Shown here: positions 1 to 6,817 of the stretch, one piece after another
How the letters are laid out: every line of letters starts with the position of its first letter
Numbering within the stretch: the first letter of the stretch is position 1
Assembly: GCA_018659505.1 (NCBI GenBank)
Contig: JABJMI010000045.1
Span: forward strand, 1-13,358
DNA: 13,358 nucleotides
Source of the DNA: Planctomicrobium sp.
GTDB lineage: Bacteria; Planctomycetota; Planctomycetia; Planctomycetales; Planctomycetaceae
Direction: 5' to 3'
Notes under the pieces: model-generated
Seen by the model: the letters and a program-made list of their open reading frames with translations, nothing else
Databases searched by the model: none
Told to the model about the DNA's origin: nothing
Program-made: the position numbers and the translations under genes

Positions 1-1157
1 CTCAAAAATGTGAATATCGCTCCTTCGGGATCAGTATCCATGCCAATCAAGTCGAGCGCCCATGCCGAGATGTTTCCGGTTATTCCGTTTACAACCGGGC
101 TCCCGAAAGGATTCATGCCACCGATTCCGGCATCGCCCATAAGGGCATATAAAATTCCGCCCCCCATCAAAGTTATGGGAAGTAATGCCACAAATGCCAG
201 GATGTGAACATACATGATCCCAGCGAGATTTTGGAACAAGACCAGTAGCAACTCCCACAAGATCCACCCTTTATAAGTGTAGCGGGCAGTCATGTGGACC
301 AGTGCCATGGGCCACATGAACAGAGCAATCGCAAAAACAGTTGCAATGACGCCGACAAACATTGGATTCGTCGGATCATCCTGAAAATAGAAGTAGTACA
401 ACAACCCAATAATGCCAGGAGAGCCGGGAACCAGAATCAACGGCCATGCAATAATCCTGACTCCGGACGCAATCGATGTGAACAAATCGAATGATATTCG
501 ATCCGACTGAAACTTATGTTTTAAGCGCGTAAATTCAATAATCTTCAGCGACAGATACCAGATCAAACCAGGCACTGAAAATCCGCAAAGTAGTGTCATC
601 CCGATCCAAAAAACCTTGGGAGGCATCTGCTCTTGAACGTACACAAATCCCATATAACCGCACATCAGCGCGAGTGTTGAGAAAAACGTAAACGCGGTAC
701 CGACTCGCAGTGCCATGCGGACTTCACTCAGCATGAACTTCCAACATTCGCCCCAGACACTGCCGTAAAACTTCGAAGGATCTGGACCTTTGCGCGAGCG
801 TTTCTTCTTTTCACGGCGGTCCATCTGACCTGTTTCAAGATTCATTCCGCAATTACGACAGACTTCATCTTCTTCTAAGTCGACTTCCTCTGCACAGTAG
901 GGACAAATCTGAGTATCTTCATCTTCCATATCGTAATCGTCGAGATTACCGATGCTGAAAGGATCACTCGCTGCCGCTTTTTTTGCAGGTCTTTTCTTCT
1001 TCTGCGAAGGTTTCTCTCCTTCGGCAGAAGAACTCCCACCCTTTCGAGTCGGAACCTTGATTTTGTTTTTGCACTTGGGACAGGCAATGGTCTTGCCGAG
1101 AGCTTTCTCTGGAACATTGATCGCTGTTTCGCAGCTTTTACAACGAATTTTCGGCAT
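1..1157 (-). CDS. Zinc-ribbon multi-pass membrane protein, N-terminal part (runs off left edge)
   Basis: The first 385 codons are present and the stop lies beyond the left edge. Two zinc-ribbon motifs are visible: C6-x2-C9 with C26-x2-C29 (an MJ0042-like finger) and C85-x2-C88 with C100-x2-C103. A Lys-rich, then acidic linker lies between them (about 37-82), and a basic stretch (114-124) precedes the membrane part. Hydrophobic segments lie near 152-174, 182-205, 230-258, 266-288 and 298-338, so there are at least five membrane passes with the zinc ribbons probably cytoplasmic. The ATG at 1157 is chosen because GGAG sits about 8 bases upstream and the first finger begins at residue 4. It is divergent from the gene at 1442, with 284 bases between them. 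Small N-terminal zinc fingers on membrane proteins are common in planctomycetes, but the role here is unknown; I infer no catalytic activity. The frame is certain from its codon pattern and motifs. Confidence 0.88.
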   Translation of the reverse strand, partial: MPKIRCKSCETAINVPEKALGKTIACPKCKNKIKVPTRKGGSSSAEGEKPSQKKKRPAKKAAASDPFSIGNLDDYDMEDEDTQICPYCAEEVDLEEDEVCRNCGMNLETGQMDRREKKKRSRKGPDPSKFYGSVWGECWKFMLSEVRMALRVGTAFTFFSTLALMCGYMGFVYVQEQMPPKVFWIGMTLLCGFSVPGLIWYLSLKIIEFTRLKHKFQSDRISFDLFTSIASGVRIIAWPLILVPGSPGIIGLLYYFYFQDDPTNPMFVGVIATVFAIALFMWPMALVHMTARYTYKGWILWELLLVLFQNLAGIMYVHILAFVALLPITLMGGGILYALMGDAGIGGMNPFGSPVVNGITGNISAWALDLIGMDTDPEGAIFTFL

Positions 1158-1441
1158 GGATACACTCCGGCAGAGACTGACGGGTCAGCGAGGATATGAA
1201 ATTCAATGATTTAATAAGTGACTTAATTTCTGAGCAAAAATGATGAATGAACTGCTGAAAATAATGTCACAAGTTCAATCAATCTAGCAACTTCCTGACA
1301 AATTGCACCTTTGGAAAGCGAATTCAACTCATCTCCGAGAAGCAAAGTAACGGTTATGACAGACGGAACCGATCTTGACCAGTTCCTGACATCTGTAGGA
1401 GACTGAAGGAAACTCAGTGGACTCCACAGGAAAGTGGTCAC

Positions 1442-2554
1442 ATGAACAGTTTGCCACCCTCTTTATTCTTTCTGATTCTGACTCTCACAATTTATCAGGG
1501 GGTCAGTCAACAGTCGTGGGGACAATCGACAATTGAAACTCAACTTGAGTTTTCGGAAGGAGTGATCGTTCTTGATGATGGGCGCGTCTTCTCCGGTAAG
1601 ATCAGCAATGTCGCTGGAGGATATCGTATTGACTGGAGCGGAACTTACGCCATTGTTCCTTTCGGAAAGGTTGATGTGACATCACCAAGTTTAAATGGTG
1701 CTTATATTGCACTCCGAGATCGTACATTGAAACCTACTGCGGCAGACCACTTACAACTCGCAGAATGGTGCTTGACGAATGATTTGGTCGGGCAAGCGCG
1801 ATCGGAAGTGACGAAAGCCTTAACTCTGGAACCACTGCGTCCAGAGTCGCGCGTCATGATGTCCCAGATTGATCAACGACTCAATCCCGAGAAACAAAAA
1901 ATCAAAATTCCAAATCAGGCTGCAATGACCATTGATGGGTTCCTAAGGGCAAAAGAAAATCGATCAGGCGGAATGGTTCGAGAAACACACCAAGATTTTA
2001 TTAGACAAGTGCAGCCATTGTTGATGAACAAGTGTGGCAATGCATACTGTCATGGTCAGGCTGCAAAGAATGCGTTTCATCTGGAACCGATCCAACGCGG
2101 AACATCAGGCAATCGATTACAAAGCCAGCAAAACATGGAAGCAGTTCTAAAATTCATCGACAAGGGGAATCCCTCGCGCAGCAAACTTCTGCTGACAGAT
2201 CCGAGTATCGATGCAATTCATCGCAAGGTGTTTCTCGGATCGAGAGGAGCATTGCAATATAAGATCCTTACTGACTGGGTTGTTGACGTCGCAGGCAAAC
2301 CACTTCAAGAAACTCCGCTAAGCACATCTCCGGTAACAACACAGATACAAACGATTCAGTTGACTGGTGCTGAAATGATCAATTCGCCACAAGTTCAAGT
2401 CGAGCCAACTCCAGAACAACAGGCAGCGATCTTAACTGAGAATCGCGAACAAACACGACGAGACCCCTTTGACCCAGATGTCTTCAATCGTCGCGTTCAC
2501 GGATTGACAGCGAGAGAACTAAAAGAGGGCGAAACACTCGACGAAAAAAAATGA
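1442..2554 (+). CDS. Secreted protein with C-x4-CH cytochrome-like (PSCyt-type) motif
   Basis: A 370-residue exported protein. Residues 1-28 look like a signal peptide (hydrophobic 7-20, then Gln/Ser-rich). Residues about 40-80 hold a small beta-rich segment starting from the DDGRVFSG motif (45-52). Residues 98-145 are helical and TPR-like (LAEWCLTNDLVGQA). The main domain runs about 183-285: an FIRQVQPLL stretch, then C198-GNAY-C203-H204-G, a pattern used by planctomycete cytochrome c-like domains (PSCyt family), with four residues between the cysteines instead of the usual two. The C-terminus (about 290-370) is polar and probably disordered. The start is supported by AGGAAAG at 1428-1434, 8 bases from the ATG. 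The gene is convergent with the FGE gene, with 39 bases between the stops. Haem binding is inferred from the motif; an electron-transfer or anchoring role is possible but not shown. Confidence 0.85.
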   Translation: MNSLPPSLFFLILTLTIYQGVSQQSWGQSTIETQLEFSEGVIVLDDGRVFSGKISNVAGGYRIDWSGTYAIVPFGKVDVTSPSLNGAYIALRDRTLKPTAADHLQLAEWCLTNDLVGQARSEVTKALTLEPLRPESRVMMSQIDQRLNPEKQKIKIPNQAAMTIDGFLRAKENRSGGMVRETHQDFIRQVQPLLMNKCGNAYCHGQAAKNAFHLEPIQRGTSGNRLQSQQNMEAVLKFIDKGNPSRSKLLLTDPSIDAIHRKVFLGSRGALQYKILTDWVVDVAGKPLQETPLSTSPVTTQIQTIQLTGAEMINSPQVQVEPTPEQQAAILTENREQTRRDPFDPDVFNRRVHGLTARELKEGETLDEKK

Positions 2555-2593
2555 GTAGTGAAAACGTTAAGTAGATCAAAAAATCAACTGGCG

Positions 2594-3808
2594 TTATTCA
2601 CCTGTCATCTCGTCGGTGATTCTCAAGATACAACGAAAGCCGACTTTGTCTCCACTCTCTCTTAGGTTTGCGTGGCTGCGCATCCAGAGTTTCCAGGTTC
2701 CTTGAGAACCACGGGTTGATTTCTCTCCCAGTTTGTCTGGGAGTCTTGGTCCAACTGGATTCCTAATCAGGCTTCCATCTTCAGTTGCTTGCTTTTCATA
2801 AAGCTTCGCCGAGAACCAGTCACTGGTCCACTCTCGGGCATTGCCTGCCATGTCGTAGAGCCCGGTTGGCGTGAGGTCGGTCGGTCGCGAGACGATTGGG
2901 AGAATTTCTTCTAAGGACGTACTACTTGCCAACGGACGTCCGTTCCCCCATGGGTGTTGATGACTTTGAATGCCGCGCGCTGCACGTTCCCATTCCGCTT
3001 CGGTCGGTAATGCTTTGCCGTATTCTTTGGCGTAGTTTTCGGCGTCTCTCCAAACGATCTTCAAAGCGGGGTAGTTTCCTTGTTGCGATGCGTTGCCTGG
3101 GGCACTCACCTTTTCAGCTTTTGCAGCGGTTTCATTAAACTCTGTACGGAATTTCAAGAACTGCATGAGCGTGACTTCATGCGAGTCCATATAGAAAGGA
3201 GAAATGAAAACAGCTTGTTCCGGCTGAACTTCCGCTGGACCTGAGTTTGATCCTCGAGTGAAAACACCTCCATCAACAAATACCATTTCCGCACCATCTC
3301 CTTCGCAAAGGATCTTCGTTGGATATCCTTGATCGTTGATCTTTGAATTGGGTGCGATTGCAAAGCCTGTTGGAAGTTTGAGTTGAATTTCGCTTCGAAC
3401 ATTATCTGAGAGAGCGGCTTCTTCGGGGAGGGAAACGCTCAATAAAGTGCTGTCATTAACGGGTTTGATCACGGCATAGAAATTTTGCTCAGGAACATCT
3501 TCTGGTGAAATGACAGTGACTCCGGAAGGTGTTGTGATCTCATAGTCATTGGAGGTTGGGTCTACAACTTGAGCTTCTACCTTTTTAGTTTCTTTCTTCG
3601 TGACTTTCCTTTTCACAGGTCTGGGAGCAACCTGAGCCGGGGTCGCAACCGGTGGTGGAAGCGAAATTCCACCTGGAGGAGAAGAAGAATTCGATGCCCC
3701 TCCGCAACCACAGCATGTGAGAAGGAGCAGCGTGACTAGGGCAAAGGATGACAATCCCAAGAGGTGATTTGACATCAGGAGCTTGCTGTTGTTAGATCGC
3801 AACATCAT
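2594..3808 (-). CDS. Lipoprotein with FGE-sulfatase (SUMF1-like) domain
   Basis: A 404-residue exported protein. Residues 14-31 are hydrophobic and followed by C32, C33 and C35, so it is probably a lipoprotein, although which Cys would be lipidated is unclear. A Pro/Lys-rich linker (about 44-80) leads to a beta-rich segment (about 88-170) and then the FGE-sulfatase fold (about 174-395). Visible family motifs are FVDGGVFTRGS (177-187), FYMDSHEVT (205-213), ALPTEAEWERAARG (266-279), HPWGNG (285-290), GLYDMAGNAREWTSDW (316-331), TRGSQGTW (365-372) and VGFRC (389-393). The paired catalytic cysteines of true formylglycine-generating enzymes are not seen in the C-terminal part; only C393 is present. 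It is therefore more likely a binding or structural relative than a sulfatase activator. The first ATG is kept: GGAT lies about 8 bases upstream, while the in-frame Met12 has no ribosome site. Confidence 0.9.
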   Translation of the reverse strand: MMLRSNNSKLLMSNHLLGLSSFALVTLLLLTCCGCGGASNSSSPPGGISLPPPVATPAQVAPRPVKRKVTKKETKKVEAQVVDPTSNDYEITTPSGVTVISPEDVPEQNFYAVIKPVNDSTLLSVSLPEEAALSDNVRSEIQLKLPTGFAIAPNSKINDQGYPTKILCEGDGAEMVFVDGGVFTRGSNSGPAEVQPEQAVFISPFYMDSHEVTLMQFLKFRTEFNETAAKAEKVSAPGNASQQGNYPALKIVWRDAENYAKEYGKALPTEAEWERAARGIQSHQHPWGNGRPLASSTSLEEILPIVSRPTDLTPTGLYDMAGNAREWTSDWFSAKLYEKQATEDGSLIRNPVGPRLPDKLGEKSTRGSQGTWKLWMRSHANLRESGDKVGFRCILRITDEMTGE

Positions 3809-4071
3809 TCTTATCCAGTCATCTACCGCTTAGGATTCGATTGTCTTTCGCAGCGAGTCGAGCCTCTCACAATGCGTTGACCTAGTGAGCGTTCTTGCTT
3901 AATTCCAAACGTAGAATGGCAATGCGAATCTACAATAAAAAGTACTATCAGGCAAACAACTCGTAAATTAGGGTCACCTCAGTGACTCGGAGAAAACCTT
4001 CGTAAAGTTGTTAACAAACAGATGAAAATGAGCATCTTTCTTTCGCCTCGCCGGTCAACTACTGATACCGC

Positions 4072-4365
4072 TTAGGTTAGATCGAGAGCGCGAGGGCTGT
4101 ACTCATCAAGGTCTTCAGCAAATTTTTGAATCAGCGAAGTGGCGTTGAGCAACGCATCAACAGGACCTACGCCCATCGCAGCAACCACACTCGGTGAGAA
4201 AGGTTGGACCAGGACGGGGCAGCACCAGTCACCATTCGGGTCACCTCCCACAAGAATTGGGCGCCCCACGCGGATGGTTGCGATGAATGAGTTTCCACCC
4301 TTTTTGCAGTTCCAAAAGTCTTCTGCTACAGGGTCGTCTATTCTATCGAAGTGAGGTGTGCTCAT
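4072..4365 (-). CDS. Conserved hypothetical protein, DUF6968-like
   Basis: A 97-residue soluble protein without signal peptide or membrane segment. The pattern is an RVGRP motif (32-36), a GDWCCPV motif (45-51), then a Val/Gly-rich turn and GVGPVDALLNATSLIQKF (65-82). From memory this resembles the small DUF6968 family, whose members share a GxP, DWxCP, then VDALQA-like helix layout; the match is by eye only. No function is known. The ATG at 4365 is preceded by the purine-rich GAGAAGAAAAA, which comes from the edge of the tandem 8-mer repeat and is only a weak ribosome site. The overlapping opposite-strand frame at 4139-4354 lacks such motifs. The gene lies alone between the terminator of the Gly-rich gene and the FGE gene, all on the minus strand, so it may need its own promoter. 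Confidence 0.72.
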   Translation of the reverse strand: MSTPHFDRIDDPVAEDFWNCKKGGNSFIATIRVGRPILVGGDPNGDWCCPVLVQPFSPSVVAAMGVGPVDALLNATSLIQKFAEDLDEYSPRALDLT

Positions 4366-4371
4366 TTTTCT

Positions 4372-4395
4372 TCTCTGCGTCTTCGCGCCTCCGCG
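4372..4395 (-). repeat. Tandem 8-mer repeat, three units of CGCRRAGR
   Basis: Read on the minus strand, the 24 bases split into CGCGGAGG, CGCGAAGA and CGCAGAGA with no gaps, flanked by AAAC on one side and AGAAAAA on the other. The last unit ends only 6 bases before the start codon of the small gene at 4072-4365. Similar CGCAGAGA-type runs are familiar from many bacterial genomes in front of small hypothetical genes, but I know of no agreed function. It could be a dispersed repeat that supplies a purine-rich leader to the gene. Confidence 0.75.
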
Positions 4396-4463
4396 GTTTC
4401 ATTTTTTTAACGAAATCAACTAGCGATGATTTTTTCCGAAATTGAAACAAAGAGATGTTCAAC

Positions 4464-4499
4464 AAAAAAAGGAAGAAAGCCGAAGCCCTCTTCCTTTTT
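4464..4499 (-). terminator. Intrinsic terminator with UUCG tetraloop
   Basis: On the minus strand, arms at 4499-4485 and 4480-4466 pair over 15 positions (including two G-U pairs) around a C(UUCG)G loop, and the 3' arm runs into a T7 tract (4470-4464). It starts 22 bases after the stop of the Gly-rich gene at 4521 and should end that transcript before the small gene at 4365. The A5 run on the other side means it could also act on plus-strand transcription. Confidence 0.9.
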
Positions 4500-4520
4500 G
4501 AATCATCAACCTAAATCAAA

Positions 4521-5360
4521 TTAGCGAGAAGCTCTCACTCGTGTCGGTTGTTCGACTTCGTCTTTCTCTGGGTACAAGCCACCATTGTCTGCGATTTGCT
4601 TCGCTGCCGCGACGACCTGTTGTGCTCCCATGAGTTGAGCATGTGAGAAGTAAGGAGTGTCGCGGGCGCCAACTCGATCGTATTTCTTGGCAGCGAGTTG
4701 TTGCCAGGTCATGCCATCAGAAAGATGCCAAGCAGCGGCTTGAGCTGCGACTGAATTCACCTTGCCGGTTGCGACCATGTCGATCAAGGTCAACAGGACA
4801 GGATCTTGGGTGAACTTTTCCGATGGAATCACAATGTACTTGCTACGTGGGTGTGGTTCGTCCAAACCGTGTTGCAGGCAAACTGATGTGTAAGGCACGC
4901 TGAGTGTTTTCTTAGGTGGGATTGAGAAGAATCCGCCACCACCGCCACCTTGTTGACCGCCAATACCGCCTTGTTGTCCACCTTGTCCGCCACCGGCAGC
5001 CTGTTGACCACCACCTTGTCCGCCCTGACCACCCTGTTGACCGCCGAAGCCTCCGCCACCACCGCCACCGAATTGTGCTAATGGAGCAACAACAAATCCA
5101 GGTGGGATTTTCACTGAGATTGGCTCATCTGTTTCATTCGTAATCAGAAGATTTCCACCAAGCGAATTTTTGGCGATTGGATTTGTCTTAATCTCACCAC
5201 TTTCCATCGCTGCAAACATTTCCACTTGTTTTGCATCGGGATCAAACTTGGTGTTTTTGATTGGTCGAGCAGCCTCGACGAGTTGAGAACCGACAATTTG
5301 AAAACCAACGACCATTGCAACTGCTGCAACGAACCGGGCAGACTGCGTCAAACGCGTCAT
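4521..5360 (-). CDS. Secreted Gly/Gln-rich protein of unknown function
   Basis: A 279-residue exported protein. Residues 1-30 form a signal peptide with probable cleavage near VEAARP. A conserved-looking N-terminal part (about 31-97) includes NLLITNETDEPISVKIP (70-86), which resembles a beta-sandwich edge. Residues 98-143 are almost only Gly and Gln, a flexible low-complexity stretch. The C-terminal part (about 145-262) is folded-looking, with a SIPPKKTLSVPYTSVCLQHG motif (146-165) and helices containing AAQAAAWHLSDGMTWQQLA (205-223). There is one Cys (161) in the mature part. The start is supported by AAGGGG about 8 bases upstream of the ATG. A strong terminator follows, so it is probably a single-gene transcript. 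I do not recognise the family beyond a planctomycete-style secreted protein. The Gly-rich insert may be a linker or a surface-adhesive part, which is an inference. Confidence 0.85.
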   Translation of the reverse strand: MTRLTQSARFVAAVAMVVGFQIVGSQLVEAARPIKNTKFDPDAKQVEMFAAMESGEIKTNPIAKNSLGGNLLITNETDEPISVKIPPGFVVAPLAQFGGGGGGGFGGQQGGQGGQGGGQQAAGGGQGGQQGGIGGQQGGGGGGFFSIPPKKTLSVPYTSVCLQHGLDEPHPRSKYIVIPSEKFTQDPVLLTLIDMVATGKVNSVAAQAAAWHLSDGMTWQQLAAKKYDRVGARDTPYFSHAQLMGAQQVVAAAKQIADNGGLYPEKDEVEQPTRVRASR

Positions 5361-5736
5361 AACTTCGCCCCTTAAAAACTAAGTCCAAGATTGAAATCAG
5401 CCATACATTTTTATTGTGAATGTAATGGCAGTGAAATTTAAATATATTCAATACTGATGTATTGATATTTTGTATCGAGTAGAGTTCCATCTGCAAAAAA
5501 ACACAAATGAAACCTGTTGACATATTATTTATGTTATCGATCAATCTCACCTATGTTCAATGAAAAGTTTGGGATTCTCGTTGATTTCCAAACATTCATG
5601 TAATGAATTGAAGGATTTCTCCGAATTTCAGAGAAGGAAAACCTTCGATTTCCATGAACCAAGTACGGACCGGTCGCGTTCTATCGATTAAACGGGCAAG
5701 AGAAACCCTTTTCAACAAGAAAAATGGAGAATTTCT
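5361..5736. other. AT-rich divergent intergenic region, 376 bases
   Basis: This gap separates the minus-strand secreted-protein gene and the plus-strand two-TM gene, so it should hold both promoters. It is clearly more AT-rich than the genes, especially 5401-5540. A small inverted repeat at 5448-5465 is listed separately. Only the GGGG ribosome site of the left gene and the GGAGA (5726-5730) of the right gene can be placed with confidence. No RNA gene or convincing small ORF was found. Confidence 0.6.
5448..5465. promoter_or_regulatory. Inverted repeat, possible operator
   Basis: TCAATAC and GTATTGA are perfect 7-base arms around TGAT. The site lies about 90 bases upstream of the start of the Gly-rich secreted-protein gene and about 270 upstream of the two-TM gene. 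It may be a binding site for a dimeric regulator of the left gene, but in such AT-rich DNA a short palindrome can arise by chance. Confidence 0.3.
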
Positions 5737-6516
5737 TTGGCAGGTCACAACCTAGACCCCGAGTACATCGTCGAGACAGTTCGTGTGTTGAGAAATCGTA
5801 TTCACGAACGTTTTCCAGATGCCGGTTTATTGAATGTCTGTGAAGACCTGCTTTCAATAGCGGAACGAGCACGTAAACGCTCGGTCGAAATTGGTCGACC
5901 GATGATCGGTATTCGAATTCTGTCCGCCTTGATTATTCTCACAATTTTGGGAGCTTTAGGCTCCGTCATCACATTGATCCGAATTCCGAATCAACCGATG
6001 CCCGCTGCCGAAATGATTCAGGTGATCGATGCGGCATTCGGTGCGTTGGTCCTGATCGGTGCGACCTTCATCTTCTTATTTACTTTAGAAATTCGATTTA
6101 AGCGTTCACGGGCACTCAAGGCGATCCATGAGTTGCGTTCGTTGGTTCACATTATTGACATGCACCAATTGACGAAAGATCCTGAGCGGGTCCTCAATCG
6201 AGATTCGTTGCAGGATACCTTGTCCTCTCCCAAGCGAACAATGAATCGCTTCCAGTTGAATCGCTATCTTGATTACTGTTCTGAGATGCTCGCCTTCTGC
6301 GGGAAAATTGCAGCGTTGTATGTCGAGAATTTCCCCGATTCGCAAGCTGTTGCAGCGGTGAATGATTTGGAGAATTTAACGACTGGTTTGGGGCGAAAGA
6401 TCTGGCAGAAGATTATGATTTTGCATTCTGCACCCGTTGAGCTAGAGACAGTCCAACAGGAGGTAGGCTCTGGAGACAAAACAGCAGATCCCCCGAAAAC
6501 AAATGTTGACGAATAG
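5737..6516 (+). CDS. Two-TM membrane protein of unknown function, TTG start
   Basis: A 259-residue protein. Residues 1-55 are helical and charged (cytoplasmic), two hydrophobic helices lie at about 60-82 and 98-118 with a short IPNQPMPAAE loop between them, and a basic segment (120-127) follows by the positive-inside rule. The C-terminal half is a mostly helical soluble domain with LDYCSEMLAFCGKIAALY (178-195) and AVNDLENLTTGLGRKIWQKI (207-226), then a polar tail. The frame starts at TTG 5737, supported by GGAGA at 5726-5730 with a 6-base spacer; the ATG at 5724 is in another frame. Similar two-TM proteins of unknown function occur in many bacteria, and I can offer no role. A hairpin with a T-run follows 77 bases after the stop, so it is probably transcribed separately from the kinase. 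Confidence 0.85.
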   Translation: MAGHNLDPEYIVETVRVLRNRIHERFPDAGLLNVCEDLLSIAERARKRSVEIGRPMIGIRILSALIILTILGALGSVITLIRIPNQPMPAAEMIQVIDAAFGALVLIGATFIFLFTLEIRFKRSRALKAIHELRSLVHIIDMHQLTKDPERVLNRDSLQDTLSSPKRTMNRFQLNRYLDYCSEMLAFCGKIAALYVENFPDSQAVAAVNDLENLTTGLGRKIWQKIMILHSAPVELETVQQEVGSGDKTADPPKTNVDE

Positions 6517-6592
6517 CATCAATTCCAAATCTATTCCGAGTGAGTTCCAGAATCCCTTTGACGACTTCGTTCGTTACACCGTATAGTCAGAG

Positions 6593-6636
6593 TGTGGAAT
6601 TTGTGTTCACAAGTTCCACATCGCAGTCCTTTTTTT
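6593..6636 (+). terminator. Terminator-like hairpin after the two-TM gene
   Basis: Arms TGTGGAATTTGT (6593-6604) and ACAAGTTCCACA (6609-6620) pair over 12 bases with one G-U pair and a GTTC loop. A T7 run follows at 6630-6636, but 9 bases separate stem and T-run, which is longer than in standard intrinsic terminators. A protein-binding palindrome is the alternative. Confidence 0.55.
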
Positions 6637-6664
6637 ATTCAATTTCCTGATGTGTACAAATTCT

Positions 6665-6676
6665 TAACAATTGTTA
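6665..6676. promoter_or_regulatory. Perfect 12-base palindrome, possible operator
   Basis: TAACAATTGTTA is self-complementary over its whole length and lies about 140 bases upstream of the kinase start. It could be a regulator site for the kinase, but this rests only on its symmetry and place. Confidence 0.3.
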
Positions 6677-6744
6677 GATGAATCGAGTGTTCACTTTTGA
6701 AATGTCCACTTCGTGATTGTTGATCTTGCAAACCGTCTTTTACC

Positions 6745-6756
6745 CTAGCCCCTAGA
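6745..6756 (+). repeat. CTAGCCCCTAGA motif, copy 1
   Basis: This 12-base string recurs exactly at 12371-12382. Here it lies 61 bases before the kinase ATG, and in the second case 8 bases before the topoisomerase ATG. Both copies are in plus-strand leaders of genes that lack a Shine-Dalgarno sequence. Confidence 0.5.
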
Positions 6757-6757
6757 C

Positions 6758-6810
6758 CAGCGACCTCAGTTCGATCACGACTTTGGATGTCGCAATCATA
6801 GGTCGCGCTG
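6758..6810 (+). promoter_or_regulatory. Structured 5' leader of the kinase gene
   Basis: CAGCGACCT (6758-6766) can pair with AGGTCGCGCTG (6800-6810) with a two-base bulge. Inside the loop, GAT-CA-CGAC (6773-6781) can pair with GTCG-CA-ATC (6789-6797) around TTTGGAT. The fold would end 7 bases before the ATG at 6818, where no Shine-Dalgarno sequence is visible, so it could mask or shape the start region. Pairing was found by eye and no energy was calculated. Confidence 0.35.
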
Positions 6811-6817
6811 CTGTTTT

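Larger units (their letters stand above)
6517..6817. other. Intergenic region before the kinase, 301 bases
   Basis: The gap contains, in order, a terminator-like hairpin (6593-6636), a 12-base palindrome (6665-6676), the CTAGCCCCTAGA motif (6745-6756) and a foldable leader (6758-6810). The kinase promoter should lie in its second half, but no convincing -35/-10 pair was found. No coding frame or RNA gene is evident. Confidence 0.6.

Noticed and set aside
1223..1441. Minus-strand open frame of 72 codons between the first two genes
   Set aside because: No ribosome site, no recognisable domain, and composition like non-coding DNA between divergent genes.
3824..4076. Direct repeat TACCGCTTAGG at 3824-3834 and 4066-4076 as target-site duplication around an inserted element
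   Set aside because: The 231 bases between have no terminal inverted repeats, and the right copy lies across the end of a coding region; probably chance.
5517..5545. TTGACA at 5517-5522 as a -35 box for the two-TM gene
   Set aside because: With a 17-base spacer the -10 would be ATCAAT, matching only three of six positions, and the leader would be nearly 200 bases.
5242..5550. Minus-strand open frame of 102 codons over the start of the Gly-rich gene
   Set aside because: It is out of frame with a well-supported signal peptide and ribosome site and has no motif.
5610..5646. Nested inverted repeats GAAGG/CCTTC and TTCTC/GAGAA as a leader structure of the two-TM gene
   Set aside because: Arms are only five bases with unequal spacers in AT-rich DNA, so the fold is weak.
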